The notes beneath the pieces are model-generated. The model saw nothing but the letters and a program-made list of their open reading frames with translations, made no database searches and was not told the DNA's origin. Both the position numbers and the translations under genes were made by a program. A DNA stretch of 64,000 nucleotides from Gardnerella greenwoodii 00703Dmash. GTDB taxonomy: Bacteria; Actinomycetota; Actinomycetes; Actinomycetales; Bifidobacteriaceae. Positions 19,364 to 29,858 of this stretch are shown here, piece after piece; position 1 is the first letter of the stretch, and each line of letters opens with the position of its first letter. The stretch is taken from contig NZ_ADEV01000009.1 of the NCBI RefSeq assembly GCF_000263635.1, positions 401,661-465,660 of the forward strand, written 5' to 3'.

Positions 19364-20851
19364 ATGTCTGCAGAGCTTGAAGACATTCACGAAGAGTGCG
19401 GAGTGTTTGGTGTTTGGGGTCACAAAGATGCTTCAAGACTCACTTATTTTGGTTTGCATGCGCTTCAGCATCGCGGCCAAGAGGGAGCTGGAATAGTATC
19501 TAACGATAACGGCACTCTTCACGGACATCGCGGACTAGGCCTACTTACGCAAGTTTTTAGCAACGAGCAGGTTATGGAACGTTTAACAGGAAATCGTGCT
19601 ATTGGCCATGTGCGTTACGCTACTGCAGGATCTGGAAGTGTTGATAATATTCAGCCTTTCTTATTCCGCTTCCACGACGGAGATGTTGCTTTAGCTCATA
19701 ACGGAAATTTGACGAATTGCACAAGCTTACGCAATTCTTTAGAAGACAATGGCGCTATTTTCCACTCCAATTCCGACACTGAAATACTAATGCATTTGAT
19801 TCGTCGCTCTAATAAACCAACTTTTATGGAGCGCGTTAAAGAAGCGTTACTAACTGTTCACGGCGGATTTGCTTACCTGCTTCTTACGGAAGATTCTTTA
19901 ATTGGTGCCACGGATCCAAACGGGTTCCGCCCGCTTTCTCTTGGACGAATGCAAAACGGAGCCTATGTGCTTTCTTCCGAAACTTGCGCTTTCGACATTG
20001 TTCGAGCAGAGTTTATTCGAGATATTGAGCCTGGAGAAATAATCGTTATTAACGACGAAGGCTACAAGATTGAGCGCTACACGAATAACGTGCAGCAGGC
20101 AGTGTGCTCAATGGAATTTATTTACTTTGCTCGCCCAGATTCTAACATTTACGGAATTAACGTTCATGCTGCAAGAAAGCGCATGGGATCTCGTTTAGCT
20201 CAAGAATCCCCTGTTGAAGCAGACATGGTTATTGGAGTTCCTAACTCTTCTCTTTCTGCAGCCGCAGGATACGCGGAAGCAAGTGGTCTTCCTAACGAAA
20301 TGGGATTGATTAAAAACCAGTATGTAGCTCGCACTTTTATTCAGCCAACTCAAGAATTGCGCGAGCAGGGTGTGCGTATGAAACTTTCTGCTGTGCGCAG
20401 TGTTGTTGAAGGAAAACGTGTTATTGTTCTTGACGATTCAATCGTGCGCGGCACAACTTCTAAGCGCATTGTGCAACTACTTAGAGAAGCGGGCGCTAAA
20501 GAAGTGCATATGCGTATTTCTTCCCCACCTCTTAAGTATCCTTGCTTCTACGGCATTGATATTCAAACAACTAAAGAGCTTATTGCCGCAAAACATTCAG
20601 TTGAAGAGATTCGCGAGTATATTGATGCTGATTCTCTTGCGTTCCTGTCTTTGGACGGACTTGTTGAGTCAATTGGGTTAAATAAGCCGGCTCCTTACGG
20701 CGGATTGTGCGTTGCATACTTTAATGGCGACTACCCTACCGCACTGGATGATTACGGCGAAGAATTTTTGACTTCGCTTCCTCAAAACGAGCGCGAGTAT
20801 TTACAAGAAGTTAGAAAACGCAGTAAATATTCACACGAAAACCTTATATAA
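19364..20851 (+). CDS. purF: Amidophosphoribosyltransferase
   Basis: PurF commits PRPP to purine synthesis by making phosphoribosylamine. It is an Ntn-type glutaminase with an 11-residue propeptide before catalytic Cys12 (EECGVFG). RGQEGAGI is in the glutaminase domain, and the PRPP site [16 protein letters not shown] lies near residue 355. The 495-aa length is normal. AAGGGGG lies upstream of the ATG. It follows purL after 101 bp in the same direction. The gap shows no clear terminator, so it may be co-transcribed. Confidence 0.97.
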   Translation: MSAELEDIHEECGVFGVWGHKDASRLTYFGLHALQHRGQEGAGIVSNDNGTLHGHRGLGLLTQVFSNEQVMERLTGNRAIGHVRYATAGSGSVDNIQPFLFRFHDGDVALAHNGNLTNCTSLRNSLEDNGAIFHSNSDTEILMHLIRRSNKPTFMERVKEALLTVHGGFAYLLLTEDSLIGATDPNGFRPLSLGRMQNGAYVLSSETCAFDIVRAEFIRDIEPGEIIVINDEGYKIERYTNNVQQAVCSMEFIYFARPDSNIYGINVHAARKRMGSRLAQESPVEADMVIGVPNSSLSAAAGYAEASGLPNEMGLIKNQYVARTFIQPTQELREQGVRMKLSAVRSVVEGKRVIVLDDSIVRGTTSKRIVQLLREAGAKEVHMRISSPPLKYPCFYGIDIQTTKELIAAKHSVEEIREYIDADSLAFLSLDGLVESIGLNKPAPYGGLCVAYFNGDYPTALDDYGEEFLTSLPQNEREYLQEVRKRSKYSHENLI

Positions 20852-20930
20852 CTTAATATTTTACTTATTTACGGCAATTTATTAATAAAATTTAAGAAAA
20901 TACTTATAACATTTTAGGAAAGGAATCAAC

Positions 20931-21965
20931 ATGCCGCACGCATATGATGAAGCTGGCGTAAGCGTAGAAGCAGGATACGAAGTAGTTCGTCGTATCAAAT
21001 CGCATGTGAATCGCACGAAGCGTCCAGGCGTTATGGGTGGCATCGGCGGATTCGGCGGATTATTCGACTTGGCCTCCCTCGGTTACAAAGAGCCTGTTCT
21101 GATTTCTGGAACAGACGGCGTTGGAACCAAGCTTATGGTTGCAAAAATGATGAATAAGCACAATACGATTGGCATTGATTGCGTTGCTATGTGCGTAAAC
21201 GACATTGCAGCTCAAGGCGCAGAACCGCTTTTCTTCCTTGACTATATTGCTTGCGGAAAAAATAATCCTGCACTACTTGAGCAGGTTGTTGCAGGAGTTG
21301 CAGACGGTTGCGTTCAAGCAGAAGCAGGCTTAATTGGCGGAGAAACCGCTGAAATGCCTGGAATGTATGCCGAGGACGAGTACGATCTTGCAGGTTTCGC
21401 AGTAGGCGTTGCAGAAAGAACGAATATTGTTGACGGCTCCACTATTACTTCTGGCGACGTTCTCATTGGTTTGCCTTCTTCTGGAGTTCACTCGAACGGT
21501 TTCTCGCTTGTGCGTAAAGCTTTGTTTGAAGAAGCAGGCTACGACGTAAACACCAAACTTGAAGAGCTAGATGGAAAAACTATTGGCGAAGTTCTGCTCG
21601 AGCCTACGCGAATCTACGTAAAAGCTTTGAAACCGCTTTTTGCAAAGCATCTTATTAAGGGAGTGGCTCACATTACAGGCGGCGGATTTATTGAGAATAT
21701 TCCACGCATGTACTCGGATGATTTGGCCGCAAAAATCGATACGTCAAGCTGGAATGTTCCGCCTATTTTTGACGTTATTGAAAAAGCTGGCAAAGTTGCT
21801 CATGACGAAATGTTCAACGTTTTTAACATGGGAATCGGCATGGTTTTGGCGGTTGATAAAAACAAGGCCGAAGAAGCACTTAGCACACTAAGCGAAAATA
21901 ACGAAACAGCTTATGTTATTGGCGAAATGATCGAACGCAAAAACGCTGCAGTTGAGTTGCAATAA
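20931..21965 (+). CDS. purM: Phosphoribosylformylglycinamidine cyclo-ligase (AIR synthetase)
   Basis: PurM closes the imidazole ring of FGAM to give AIR. Family motifs are [12 protein letters not shown] and [15 protein letters not shown] (near residues 36-68), [36 protein letters not shown], and [13 protein letters not shown] near 245. At 344 aa it is complete. GGAAAGGA lies 6 nt before the ATG. The 79-bp gap after purF is A+T-rich with no feature recognised; purD follows 18 bp later and is probably coupled in one transcript. Confidence 0.97.
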   Translation: MPHAYDEAGVSVEAGYEVVRRIKSHVNRTKRPGVMGGIGGFGGLFDLASLGYKEPVLISGTDGVGTKLMVAKMMNKHNTIGIDCVAMCVNDIAAQGAEPLFFLDYIACGKNNPALLEQVVAGVADGCVQAEAGLIGGETAEMPGMYAEDEYDLAGFAVGVAERTNIVDGSTITSGDVLIGLPSSGVHSNGFSLVRKALFEEAGYDVNTKLEELDGKTIGEVLLEPTRIYVKALKPLFAKHLIKGVAHITGGGFIENIPRMYSDDLAAKIDTSSWNVPPIFDVIEKAGKVAHDEMFNVFNMGIGMVLAVDKNKAEEALSTLSENNETAYVIGEMIERKNAAVELQ

Positions 21966-21983
21966 AACTATAAAGGACAAAAA

Positions 21984-23255
21984 ATGAAAGTTTTAGTTGT
22001 TGGTTCTGGCGCTAGAGAGCACGCTATTGCACACGCACTTCTTAAAGGCGAAAGCATTGAAGAAGTAACAGTTGCGCCTGGAAACCCGGGTATTGCAGCA
22101 GACGGAATTAAAACCGTAAACATTAGTCAGTCGGATCACGAAGCTCTTATTAGCTTCGTTAAAGATAACAACTACGACTTTGCGTTTATTGGCCCAGAAG
22201 TGCCGCTTATGAACGGAATTGTAGACGATTTTGAATCTAACGGCATTGCAGCTTTTGGCCCAAACAAGGCGGCGGCTCAAATCGAAGGCTCTAAAGATTT
22301 TGCAAAAAAGCTTATGCATCGCCACAACATTCCAACAGCAGCCTACCAAACTTTTGAATCTTTAGAGCCAGCTAAAAACTACGTGCTTGAGCATGGTGCT
22401 CCAATTGTTATTAAAGCAGACGGTTTAGCCGCAGGAAAAGGCGTAACTGTTGCAATGGACGAGCAAACCGCAATTGAAGCTTTGGAAGATATTTTCGTTG
22501 ATCACCGTTTTGGATCTGCCGGAGCAAAAGTTGTTATTGAAGAATTTTTGCAAGGTCAAGAGTTTTCGCTTATGAGCTTTGTAAGCGGAACAGACTTTTG
22601 GGTTATGCCAATTTCTCAAGATCATAAGCGCGCCTACGATGGCGATAAAGGACCAAACACTGGCGGAATGGGAGCGTATAGCCCTGTGCCACAAATCAGT
22701 AGCGAAACCGTTAAACGCGCTATTGACGAGATTGTGCGACCAACTGTTGAAGGCTTAACAAAAGAAGGAACACCTTTTACAGGCATACTTTATGCAGGTT
22801 TGATTGATACAGCTTCGGGCCCTAAAGTTATTGAGTTTAACGCTCGATTTGGAGACCCAGAAACAGAAGTTGTGCTTCCTCGCCTCACTTCAGATTTTGG
22901 TGCAGCTATATGGAATATTTTGCAGCATAAAACACCAACTTTTACTTGGAAGAATAGCGGTGTTACGCTCGGCGTAATAATTGCAAGCGAAGGCTACCCT
23001 GGCACTTTAGTTACTGGAACTCCACTTCCGCACATTCCTGTTGACGAAACCCAAGGTCAGCACGTGTATTATGCAGGAGTTAAAAGCCAGGAAGAAACCG
23101 GCAATCTTGTAACTTCTTCCGGTAGAGTTGCGCTTGTACAAGTGCACGGAGAAGACGTAGAAGATGCGCAAAAGAACGTCTACGCAATATTGGACAATCT
23201 TAATCTTCCACACATGTTCTTTAGGCACGACATAGCTTCAAAAGCGCTTATCTAA
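21984..23255 (+). CDS. purD: Phosphoribosylamine--glycine ligase (GAR synthetase)
   Basis: PurD ligates phosphoribosylamine and glycine with ATP. It is a 423-residue ATP-grasp enzyme with N-terminal KVLVVGSGAREHAIAHAL, PEVPLMNGIVDDFE, IKADGLAAGKGV near residue 140, GPNTGGMGAYSPVP, and FNARFGDPETEVVLPRL near 285. It ends the purC-purD run. Its stop codon overlaps the stop of the convergent LTA-synthase-like gene (23252-23255), leaving no room for an intergenic terminator. Confidence 0.97.
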   Translation: MKVLVVGSGAREHAIAHALLKGESIEEVTVAPGNPGIAADGIKTVNISQSDHEALISFVKDNNYDFAFIGPEVPLMNGIVDDFESNGIAAFGPNKAAAQIEGSKDFAKKLMHRHNIPTAAYQTFESLEPAKNYVLEHGAPIVIKADGLAAGKGVTVAMDEQTAIEALEDIFVDHRFGSAGAKVVIEEFLQGQEFSLMSFVSGTDFWVMPISQDHKRAYDGDKGPNTGGMGAYSPVPQISSETVKRAIDEIVRPTVEGLTKEGTPFTGILYAGLIDTASGPKVIEFNARFGDPETEVVLPRLTSDFGAAIWNILQHKTPTFTWKNSGVTLGVIIASEGYPGTLVTGTPLPHIPVDETQGQHVYYAGVKSQEETGNLVTSSGRVALVQVHGEDVEDAQKNVYAILDNLNLPHMFFRHDIASKALI

Positions 23256-25381
23256 GGCATCTTAAAGAAGTTAGTGTTGCGAGTGTAGTTCTTTCCGGCT
23301 GTAACATCGTACTGTATAAGCTTATAGTCGTCCAAAAGCTGCTTAGTTTGCTCATCCATTGCTGAATAAACCATTGGCCTGCCGTCGTGATCAAGGTAAA
23401 TTGGTTGACCCTCAGGGATTCTATCCCAGCCTTGAATTGTGTTAACAACAGGCGGCTCCATTGCACTAATATGCGTATGAAGCTTTGTGAGGAAAGCAAC
23501 GTACGGCGAAACCTTAGCGTTCATATGACGCGCAACCTGGGAAATAAAGAAGTTTGGAGAAGAATAAGCTTCTGTTTTTGCGTGAATCTTCTTAGAAGAT
23601 TTAAGATTTTCTTTAGCAGCCTTATTTGACCAAATAAAGTAATCTGTTAAATGCAAAATAAGAGAATTATTCTTATCCGCACTAGCTGTAGAGTATGCTC
23701 CAGGAAGATGATCACCGTAGAACAACACTGTTACAGGCTTATTGAGTTTATTCAAATTATTAAGGAACTTAGAAGTTGCTTTATCCGTATAATTTGCGCC
23801 TTTAGCGTACGTTTGAATAATAGAAGACTCTTCCTCACCCAAAGGCTTGCTGGAATCAGTAGAAGACACCTTAAAATCATTATTCTTATACCAATCGTTA
23901 TAAGGCATATGATTTTGCATTGTAACAAGCTGAATAAAATCAGGAGAAGACTTGCGCGAAATAGATTCCAAAACGCTGGAATATGCGGAATCATCCGACA
24001 CGTACGGCGCTAAATCAATACGCTTCTGATACTTAATAACATCCGGCTTTCGTAAAGAATAGAACTTAGTAAAACCGAACTTCTTATAATTCTTAGCTCG
24101 CAAATACATGGAAGGCTCAAATGGGTGGAAAGCCAAAGAGTTCTTACCATCGTTCCAATAACGGTTGATTGTTGGAATCCACGATTTTTTAGGAACTAAC
24201 TGCTGATACGGGCTTGTAAGCGAAGGATCAAAATTAACCATGCTTAAACCTGTCATAGTCATGTATTCAAGATTTGCCGTTCCCCCGCCGTAGCCGGAAG
24301 AAAGCATAAGACCGCTATCCGTATTCTTTTTCACACTGTCAATAAAAGGAATAATCGCCTTATTAAAAGAAATTCCAGGAACGCGTGAAGGATTTGCAAA
24401 AGATTCAGAAAGAATAACAATAAGAGTACTGTTATTTATTTTATTCTTACGAGAAGCGTTAAGTTTGTTAGCTGCTTTCTCGTAGCGAGCTACCACTTGT
24501 TTCATGGTTTCTTCGCTATAGTTTGCAGGCTTTGACATGATTTTTGGATTAACCTGCCTAGTAAACGCAACTATTGGTCCGTTAAGTTGCGCATCGTAAG
24601 CAGAATCCCACATTGCAGGACGGTCGCCCATAAATTGGTTAAAAGAATTAGCAACAGAACCAACAGTGCCAACAGAAGCAACATACCACGAGAAGGATGC
24701 GAAAATCAGCACAAAAATTCCAGCTCGCACACCGTAGCGCAAACGCTTGTCTTCAAACCAAACTACTTTTCCACGATTCTTATCTAATAAATGAATCGTC
24801 ATAAAAACTACAACGAAAATAATCACGCAAATTATTGCGTATAAAGTAACGCGAGCAGCATTAGGCGGCAAAAATGTTGAAATATTGCCGGTATCGCTTT
24901 GCAAAAAATTCAGGTCAGCAGGAAGAATTGCCTCATTTCGCACAAAAATCTTCATGTACTCAATAATCGAAATAATTATGCAAAGAGACAGCAAAACCAT
25001 TGAGGTAAGCCAAAAACGGTTAGTAAGAATAATAATTAACCCATAAATAACCGCAAAAATAAGCAAATTAAGCACAAATACGAAGTTTAAATTTTCCCAA
25101 ATGTTGCTGAACATTCGCGTAATATTGTCAATCAGACCATTCAAAACCTGGCTGCGAGAGCCTGTTTGCACGCCCATCTGGAAAATAACCATCATTCCAA
25201 CGCTATTTAGAACAAAAAATACTATATAAAGCCAGCGCGGAATAGATATTTGATGCTTATTTAATGTCTTTAGCAAAGATGAAAAGAAATTTTTGGAATT
25301 ACTCCGCTCTTTAGTGTCTTCCCCCTTATAGTCACCCTCTTCCTTCTCGCTTTTTGAAGTCTCAAGCGCAATTTCATCCAT
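23252..25381 (-). CDS. LTA-synthase family phosphoglycerol transferase (membrane sulfatase fold)
   Basis: The 709-residue membrane protein has five predicted membrane helices in residues 45-230 and an extracellular sulfatase-like domain in the rest. The domain order matches lipoteichoic acid synthases, which polymerise glycerol-phosphate from phosphatidylglycerol. Visible active-site motifs are ILSESFANPSRV (metal Glu), YGGGTANLEYMTMTG (candidate nucleophile Thr) and FYGDHLPG (metal Asp/His). The first 40 residues are charged and cytoplasmic. It diverges from the esterase/MprF-like pair. Whether it makes LTA or modifies another glycan cannot be told from sequence. Confidence 0.88.
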   Translation of the reverse strand: MDEIALETSKSEKEEGDYKGEDTKERSNSKNFFSSLLKTLNKHQISIPRWLYIVFFVLNSVGMMVIFQMGVQTGSRSQVLNGLIDNITRMFSNIWENLNFVFVLNLLIFAVIYGLIIILTNRFWLTSMVLLSLCIIISIIEYMKIFVRNEAILPADLNFLQSDTGNISTFLPPNAARVTLYAIICVIIFVVVFMTIHLLDKNRGKVVWFEDKRLRYGVRAGIFVLIFASFSWYVASVGTVGSVANSFNQFMGDRPAMWDSAYDAQLNGPIVAFTRQVNPKIMSKPANYSEETMKQVVARYEKAANKLNASRKNKINNSTLIVILSESFANPSRVPGISFNKAIIPFIDSVKKNTDSGLMLSSGYGGGTANLEYMTMTGLSMVNFDPSLTSPYQQLVPKKSWIPTINRYWNDGKNSLAFHPFEPSMYLRAKNYKKFGFTKFYSLRKPDVIKYQKRIDLAPYVSDDSAYSSVLESISRKSSPDFIQLVTMQNHMPYNDWYKNNDFKVSSTDSSKPLGEEESSIIQTYAKGANYTDKATSKFLNNLNKLNKPVTVLFYGDHLPGAYSTASADKNNSLILHLTDYFIWSNKAAKENLKSSKKIHAKTEAYSSPNFFISQVARHMNAKVSPYVAFLTKLHTHISAMEPPVVNTIQGWDRIPEGQPIYLDHDGRPMVYSAMDEQTKQLLDDYKLIQYDVTAGKNYTRNTNFFKMP

Positions 25382-25699
25382 AATAATTCCAATCGTTCCT
25401 AGCTAAACGAATCCTTATATATGCACAATAATTGACCATTGTAGTTATTGCTATCGTCATACTTGCATATTTATTAGTACCGGTAGTTCGACATGCTGAT
25501 ATTTTTCATACTTCCGGTGGATTACAATATATGTTTCGGCAACTACGATTAGAACAGTAAAAACTATAAAAAACTAAAGCAAATATTAAGAAAAAATTAA
25601 GATACATAAACTATATTTCGGTTGGGTGAAATATTGCGAGTATCGTTCACTTTAAAAGTAGTTTGCACCTAGTTAAGCAAGAAAGTGTAGGATTCAAGC
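25382..25699. other. Divergent intergenic region (318 bp)
   Basis: The region is A+T-rich with no ORF or RNA gene recognised. It must carry the divergent promoters of the LTA-synthase-like gene and the esterase gene. TATATA/TATAAG-like -10 candidates exist about 35-45 bp upstream of the minus-strand gene. AGGATT just before 25700 is the esterase ribosome binding site. Confidence 0.6.
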
Positions 25700-27088
25700 A
25701 TGCTGCAATTGGCAAAAATAAGTCTTTTGCAAGGCTGGTTACCAACAAGCTTATTTAGTTTAACCGGCTTAACTTTATTCGTGCTGATTTTCACTAAATC
25801 AAAACGTTCAAAACACTTATTTAGCATAGTGAACTTGCTTATACAGCTAGGCGTTGCAAGCATATTCTTCATAGTTGGCGGATTAATTGCTTGGCTAATT
25901 TCAGACGTATTCCTTGTGTTTGGAGTAAGCCTTGGTTGGCTTGTTATTATTTGTGTTGCAATAGGATTTGCTCTTGTTGGCTTTGCTGGCACAGCATTCG
26001 TGTTCACTAAAGGTTGGAAACGACTAGTTGCTGTTATTGCTATTGTTTTAACGCTTGTTAGCACGGCTTTAAGAGTTGATATGGTTTACGGCGAATACAC
26101 AACGCTTGGATCAATATTTGGAATGGGTAATTTCCCAAAGCTTGAAATTAATAAGGAAAAATCTGCTACCGCAAGCATTGAAGAATGGTACAGTTTAGCA
26201 AAACAAAATAAGCTTCCGAAAATGCCTAAAAAAGGTATTCTTCGCTCAGCACACATTCCTAACACACACTCAAAGTTCAAAGCTCGCACAGCAAACGTTT
26301 ATTTGCCTCCTGCAGCGCTTGTAAAGCATCCGCCAAAGCTTCCAGTTATGGTTATGTTAGCAGGACAGCCTGGTAGCCCAAATCACTTTTTTGCAGCCAG
26401 CGATATTGCTAAAACTTTAGACGATTACGCAAAAGCTCATAAAGGCTTAGCTCCTATTGTTGTAGCCCCGGATCAAAACGGTGAAGCAACACATAACTCA
26501 CTTTGTGCAGATACTAAAGTGTACGGAAAAGCAGAAACGTATTTAACTATAGACGCGCCTAACTGGATTCGAAAAAATCTTCCAGTAAGCAAAGACCCAA
26601 GCATGTGGCTTATGGGAGGCTTTTCTCAAGGCGGAACTTGCGCAACCCAATTAGTTCCAGCGCATCCGAATATTTTTAGAAGCATGTATTCTGCCGGCGG
26701 CGAGCTAGAGCCAACGTATCAAAACCGTCAAGAAACAATTAAACGCTACTTTAACGGAAATACTTCAGCATACGAGCGTCATGTTCCTAGCAAAATAATG
26801 CGAAAAAACGCTCCCCTAAAACAAAACTATTATGCTATTGCAGGCTACTGGGATCCTAAATCTCAAGCAAATCAGGCAACTATTGCCTTAAGCGCACACA
26901 GCGCAGGTATTAACGTTTTAACAATGCTTGCTAAAAATTCTGGACACGATTGGCATACCGTACAAGCAGGATTGAAAGTAGTTCTTGATCTTTTCTGCAA
27001 ACAAGCAGGCATTTCAAAAACTGTTCCAAATCTAAATACGTATCCGAATGTAAAAATTCTTGTTCATAAAAAAGTGAATCGAGACTAA
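25700..27088 (+). CDS. Membrane-anchored alpha/beta-hydrolase esterase (esterase D / mycolyltransferase-like)
   Basis: The 462-residue protein has four hydrophobic segments in residues 8-122, then an extracellular alpha/beta-hydrolase domain. The nucleophile elbow is GGFSQGGTCA (Ser near 309), and the likely catalytic His is in NSGHDWHTVQAG near 417. Relatives are putative esterases of the antigen-85/esterase D class. It is followed after 1 bp by the MprF-like gene, so the two are translated as a unit. Substrate is unknown; an acyl or aminoacyl ester on a lipid or wall polymer fits the setting. Confidence 0.8.
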   Translation: MLQLAKISLLQGWLPTSLFSLTGLTLFVLIFTKSKRSKHLFSIVNLLIQLGVASIFFIVGGLIAWLISDVFLVFGVSLGWLVIICVAIGFALVGFAGTAFVFTKGWKRLVAVIAIVLTLVSTALRVDMVYGEYTTLGSIFGMGNFPKLEINKEKSATASIEEWYSLAKQNKLPKMPKKGILRSAHIPNTHSKFKARTANVYLPPAALVKHPPKLPVMVMLAGQPGSPNHFFAASDIAKTLDDYAKAHKGLAPIVVAPDQNGEATHNSLCADTKVYGKAETYLTIDAPNWIRKNLPVSKDPSMWLMGGFSQGGTCATQLVPAHPNIFRSMYSAGGELEPTYQNRQETIKRYFNGNTSAYERHVPSKIMRKNAPLKQNYYAIAGYWDPKSQANQATIALSAHSAGINVLTMLAKNSGHDWHTVQAGLKVVLDLFCKQAGISKTVPNLNTYPNVKILVHKKVNRD

Positions 27089-27089
27089 T

Positions 27090-29777
27090 ATGGCACTGTC
27101 TTTTTTCAATAAGCATAAGCTCAGAGGCCAGGAAGACGGTAAACAAAAAAGCTTAGACCATAGCAGCAATCAGGCATCTAGCCATATTAGAGTTTTTCTG
27201 CACGACTTTATTTCCTGGCTTCGCCAGCGCGTTTTTGCTCTTACAATCACCTGCATTTTTATTGTTATAAATTGCCTACATTGGTTTGCAAGAACATTAA
27301 TGCACTTATACACTTACGGCACAAACGCAACTCTTGCGCAACTTTTTATGCGACACCATCCTGCAAAAGGATCTAGCTTCTTCTTCGGGCATGCAAACAT
27401 GTCGGAGCTGCTAATAAAAATCTGCCACTCGCTTGTTTTTGTAAACAGCATGCCTTCACTTTTAGTTAACTGTTTCCTCGTTATTATTCTTATAGGCGTT
27501 GCAGAAACTCGCATAAGCAGACTTCGTATTGTTTCTATTGCTGTATCTAGTACGCTAATTGGAATAGTTGTTGGACTGACGATTATTGGTAATCTTTCTA
27601 TGCTTATTAGCAACATGCACTGGATTACTAGAATCCCTATAAGATTGTCTCCATTTACGCTGTTTATTGGCGCTTTTATGGCATCTTCGGCAAACGAATC
27701 GATTTTGTGGCATAGGCGAATGCTTGTAATCGGTTACGCTGTTACTTCTGCAATGATGCTTTATAGTGGAAACCCTGGCGACTATTGCACTATTATTGCT
27801 GCTTTTACAGGCCATATTATTGGCAATATTGTGTGCAAACCAAAGGGAATAAAGCATAACGTAAACTGGTGGGAAGGCACAGATTACGAGATTCGAAAGC
27901 TTTTTGCGTACGCTCAAGGAATTATTGCTCTTGGACCATTATTAGCATTATCTTCGCGCTCCCACGCCGGCATTCTTACAACTCTTGGACTGTTTATGTC
28001 TCCACAAATGGGTTCAAAACCGTGGGTTACTCGCTGCATTAGTAATTACAGTGCAAATAGTTGCTTGCTTCATTCCGGATTGCATCACGCGACTATTGGC
28101 GGAGTGTGGATTCGTATTCTTCTGCCAATTGTAACTATGCTGATTGTTGCGTGGGGAATGTTACGCGGACGTAAGCTTGCAGCGTGGACTTCCATTGTTA
28201 TTAACGCAATTACTGTGCTTTATGCTGGAATGTACTTTACAATTTTGCCGCTTATTGCAACAAATCAGCATATTTCAATACACCAGCATAATGCTGTTGC
28301 TGTTGCGTTTATGCTTACCGCTCTTCCGCCTCTGCTTATGACTATTCTTCTTGCTATTAATCTTAAGCATTTTTCGATTACTACAGGTCGTTTTCAAGTT
28401 CGCGTAGGGTTAATCGCAATTATTGTAACGCTGTGGATTACAGCTGTAGGCTACGTAACTTTTGGCCTTATGATAGCAGACAACTTTAAGCCTATTGCAA
28501 ATATTCATCATCTTTTGCGAGATTTACCTGGACGATGGATGCCTATGGGCTTTGGAAATCGTTCTAACGCAATGCTTCGCACAGAAACACCACTATCTTC
28601 CATATTAGCACAATCTGTTGGCGTAATATTTTGGGCTGTTCTTTTTATAGTTTGCTTTACATGGTTTAGAAGCAAAATTTCAACCAACGAAAAAGATAGA
28701 GAAAAAGCAAGCTCACTTGTGGAACTTGGCGGAAACACTATGAGCTTCATGACCACTTGGCCAAATAACCATTATTGGTTCTCCCCAAGCGGAAAATCCG
28801 CAATCGCATACCGCTTAAGCTACGATATTGCGCTTACTCTTACCGGACCGTTTGGAGATTCTAAAGAATATAAGCAAGATCTTCGTGGATTTATTAGCTT
28901 ATGCGAAAAAAATTCGTGGTCTCCAGCATTCTACGCAGTTCATGAGAATGTGCGCCAAGAGTTAGAAAAGCTTGGTTTTACATCTATTAAAGTTGGAACA
29001 GACATGCTTGTAGACCCAAGCAAGTGGCAGACTCGAGGCAAAAAATGGCAAGATATTCGTACCGCTATTAATAAAGCAAAACGAGATGGAATAAGCGATA
29101 TTTTAACAACCTATAAACAGGCTTCTTTTGACGTTCAGCAGCAGATTGTTGAAATTTCGGAAGAGTGGGCTGAGCTTAAAGCTCTTCCAGAAATGAAATT
29201 TACTTTGGGTGGCTTGGATGAGCTTCAAGACGAGCGCGTGAAAATACTGTACGCAATCGACGAAAATGGGCGCGTACTTGGCGTAACAAGCTGGATGCCT
29301 ACTTATAGGGATCATAAAATTATTGGCTGGACGCTTGATTTTATGCGACATCGCACAGATAGTCCAAACGGAATTATGGAATTGCTGATTGCAAGAATGG
29401 CAGAACGCTTGCGCGACGAGGGATTAGAAAATCCTGAATCTGCTGTGGAATTTATGAGCTTATCTGCAGCACCTTTGGCAGGAATAGGCGAAAACGCAAC
29501 AATTGCAGATTCTCAACAATCTTCAAATGTTATTAACCACGCGCTGGAAATGATGTCCGATATTTTGGAACCTGCCTACGGATTCAAATCGCTTTACTTC
29601 TTCAAAAAGAAGTTCCAGCCGGAAGCGAGCTCAGTTTACGTATGCTATTTGGATTCTGCAAAACTTGCGCAAATATCTTTAGCTGTAACACACGCTTACT
29701 TACCTGAAGCTAGTGCAAAGCAAATCTTGGAAATGGCTAAATCATTACGACCAAAAACAAGTGAACTTAACAAATAA
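27090..29777 (+). CDS. MprF-like protein (lysylphosphatidylglycerol synthetase domain, DUF2156)
   Basis: The 895-residue protein has about twelve membrane helices up to residue 530. A cytoplasmic C-terminal GNAT-like domain of the phosphatidylglycerol lysyltransferase family follows (about 545-870; GNTMSFMTTWPNNHYWFS, then GWTLDFMRHRTDSPNGIMELLI). MprF proteins transfer lysine or alanine from aminoacyl-tRNA to phosphatidylglycerol and flip the product, which lowers sensitivity to cationic peptides. The membrane part looks rhomboid-like and less like the canonical flippase. It forms an operon with the preceding esterase. The aminoacyl group is not predictable here. Confidence 0.85.
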   Translation: MALSFFNKHKLRGQEDGKQKSLDHSSNQASSHIRVFLHDFISWLRQRVFALTITCIFIVINCLHWFARTLMHLYTYGTNATLAQLFMRHHPAKGSSFFFGHANMSELLIKICHSLVFVNSMPSLLVNCFLVIILIGVAETRISRLRIVSIAVSSTLIGIVVGLTIIGNLSMLISNMHWITRIPIRLSPFTLFIGAFMASSANESILWHRRMLVIGYAVTSAMMLYSGNPGDYCTIIAAFTGHIIGNIVCKPKGIKHNVNWWEGTDYEIRKLFAYAQGIIALGPLLALSSRSHAGILTTLGLFMSPQMGSKPWVTRCISNYSANSCLLHSGLHHATIGGVWIRILLPIVTMLIVAWGMLRGRKLAAWTSIVINAITVLYAGMYFTILPLIATNQHISIHQHNAVAVAFMLTALPPLLMTILLAINLKHFSITTGRFQVRVGLIAIIVTLWITAVGYVTFGLMIADNFKPIANIHHLLRDLPGRWMPMGFGNRSNAMLRTETPLSSILAQSVGVIFWAVLFIVCFTWFRSKISTNEKDREKASSLVELGGNTMSFMTTWPNNHYWFSPSGKSAIAYRLSYDIALTLTGPFGDSKEYKQDLRGFISLCEKNSWSPAFYAVHENVRQELEKLGFTSIKVGTDMLVDPSKWQTRGKKWQDIRTAINKAKRDGISDILTTYKQASFDVQQQIVEISEEWAELKALPEMKFTLGGLDELQDERVKILYAIDENGRVLGVTSWMPTYRDHKIIGWTLDFMRHRTDSPNGIMELLIARMAERLRDEGLENPESAVEFMSLSAAPLAGIGENATIADSQQSSNVINHALEMMSDILEPAYGFKSLYFFKKKFQPEASSVYVCYLDSAKLAQISLAVTHAYLPEASAKQILEMAKSLRPKTSELNK

Positions 29778-29790
29778 TTTGTTAAGTTTT
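29764..29790 (+). terminator. Terminator-like inverted repeat at the mprF-like stop codon
   Basis: AACTTAACAAAT (29764-29775) and ATTTGTTAAGTT (29777-29788) are perfectly complementary, with T residues after. The stop codon lies in the loop region. The stem is A+T-rich, so termination may be partial. Confidence 0.5.
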
Positions 29791-29858
29791 GCATAAAACT
29801 TCGGCGAGTTCTCCCTAGTGTTGCGTAAAGTAGCAATTGCACGTCAGGGAGGTTCATC

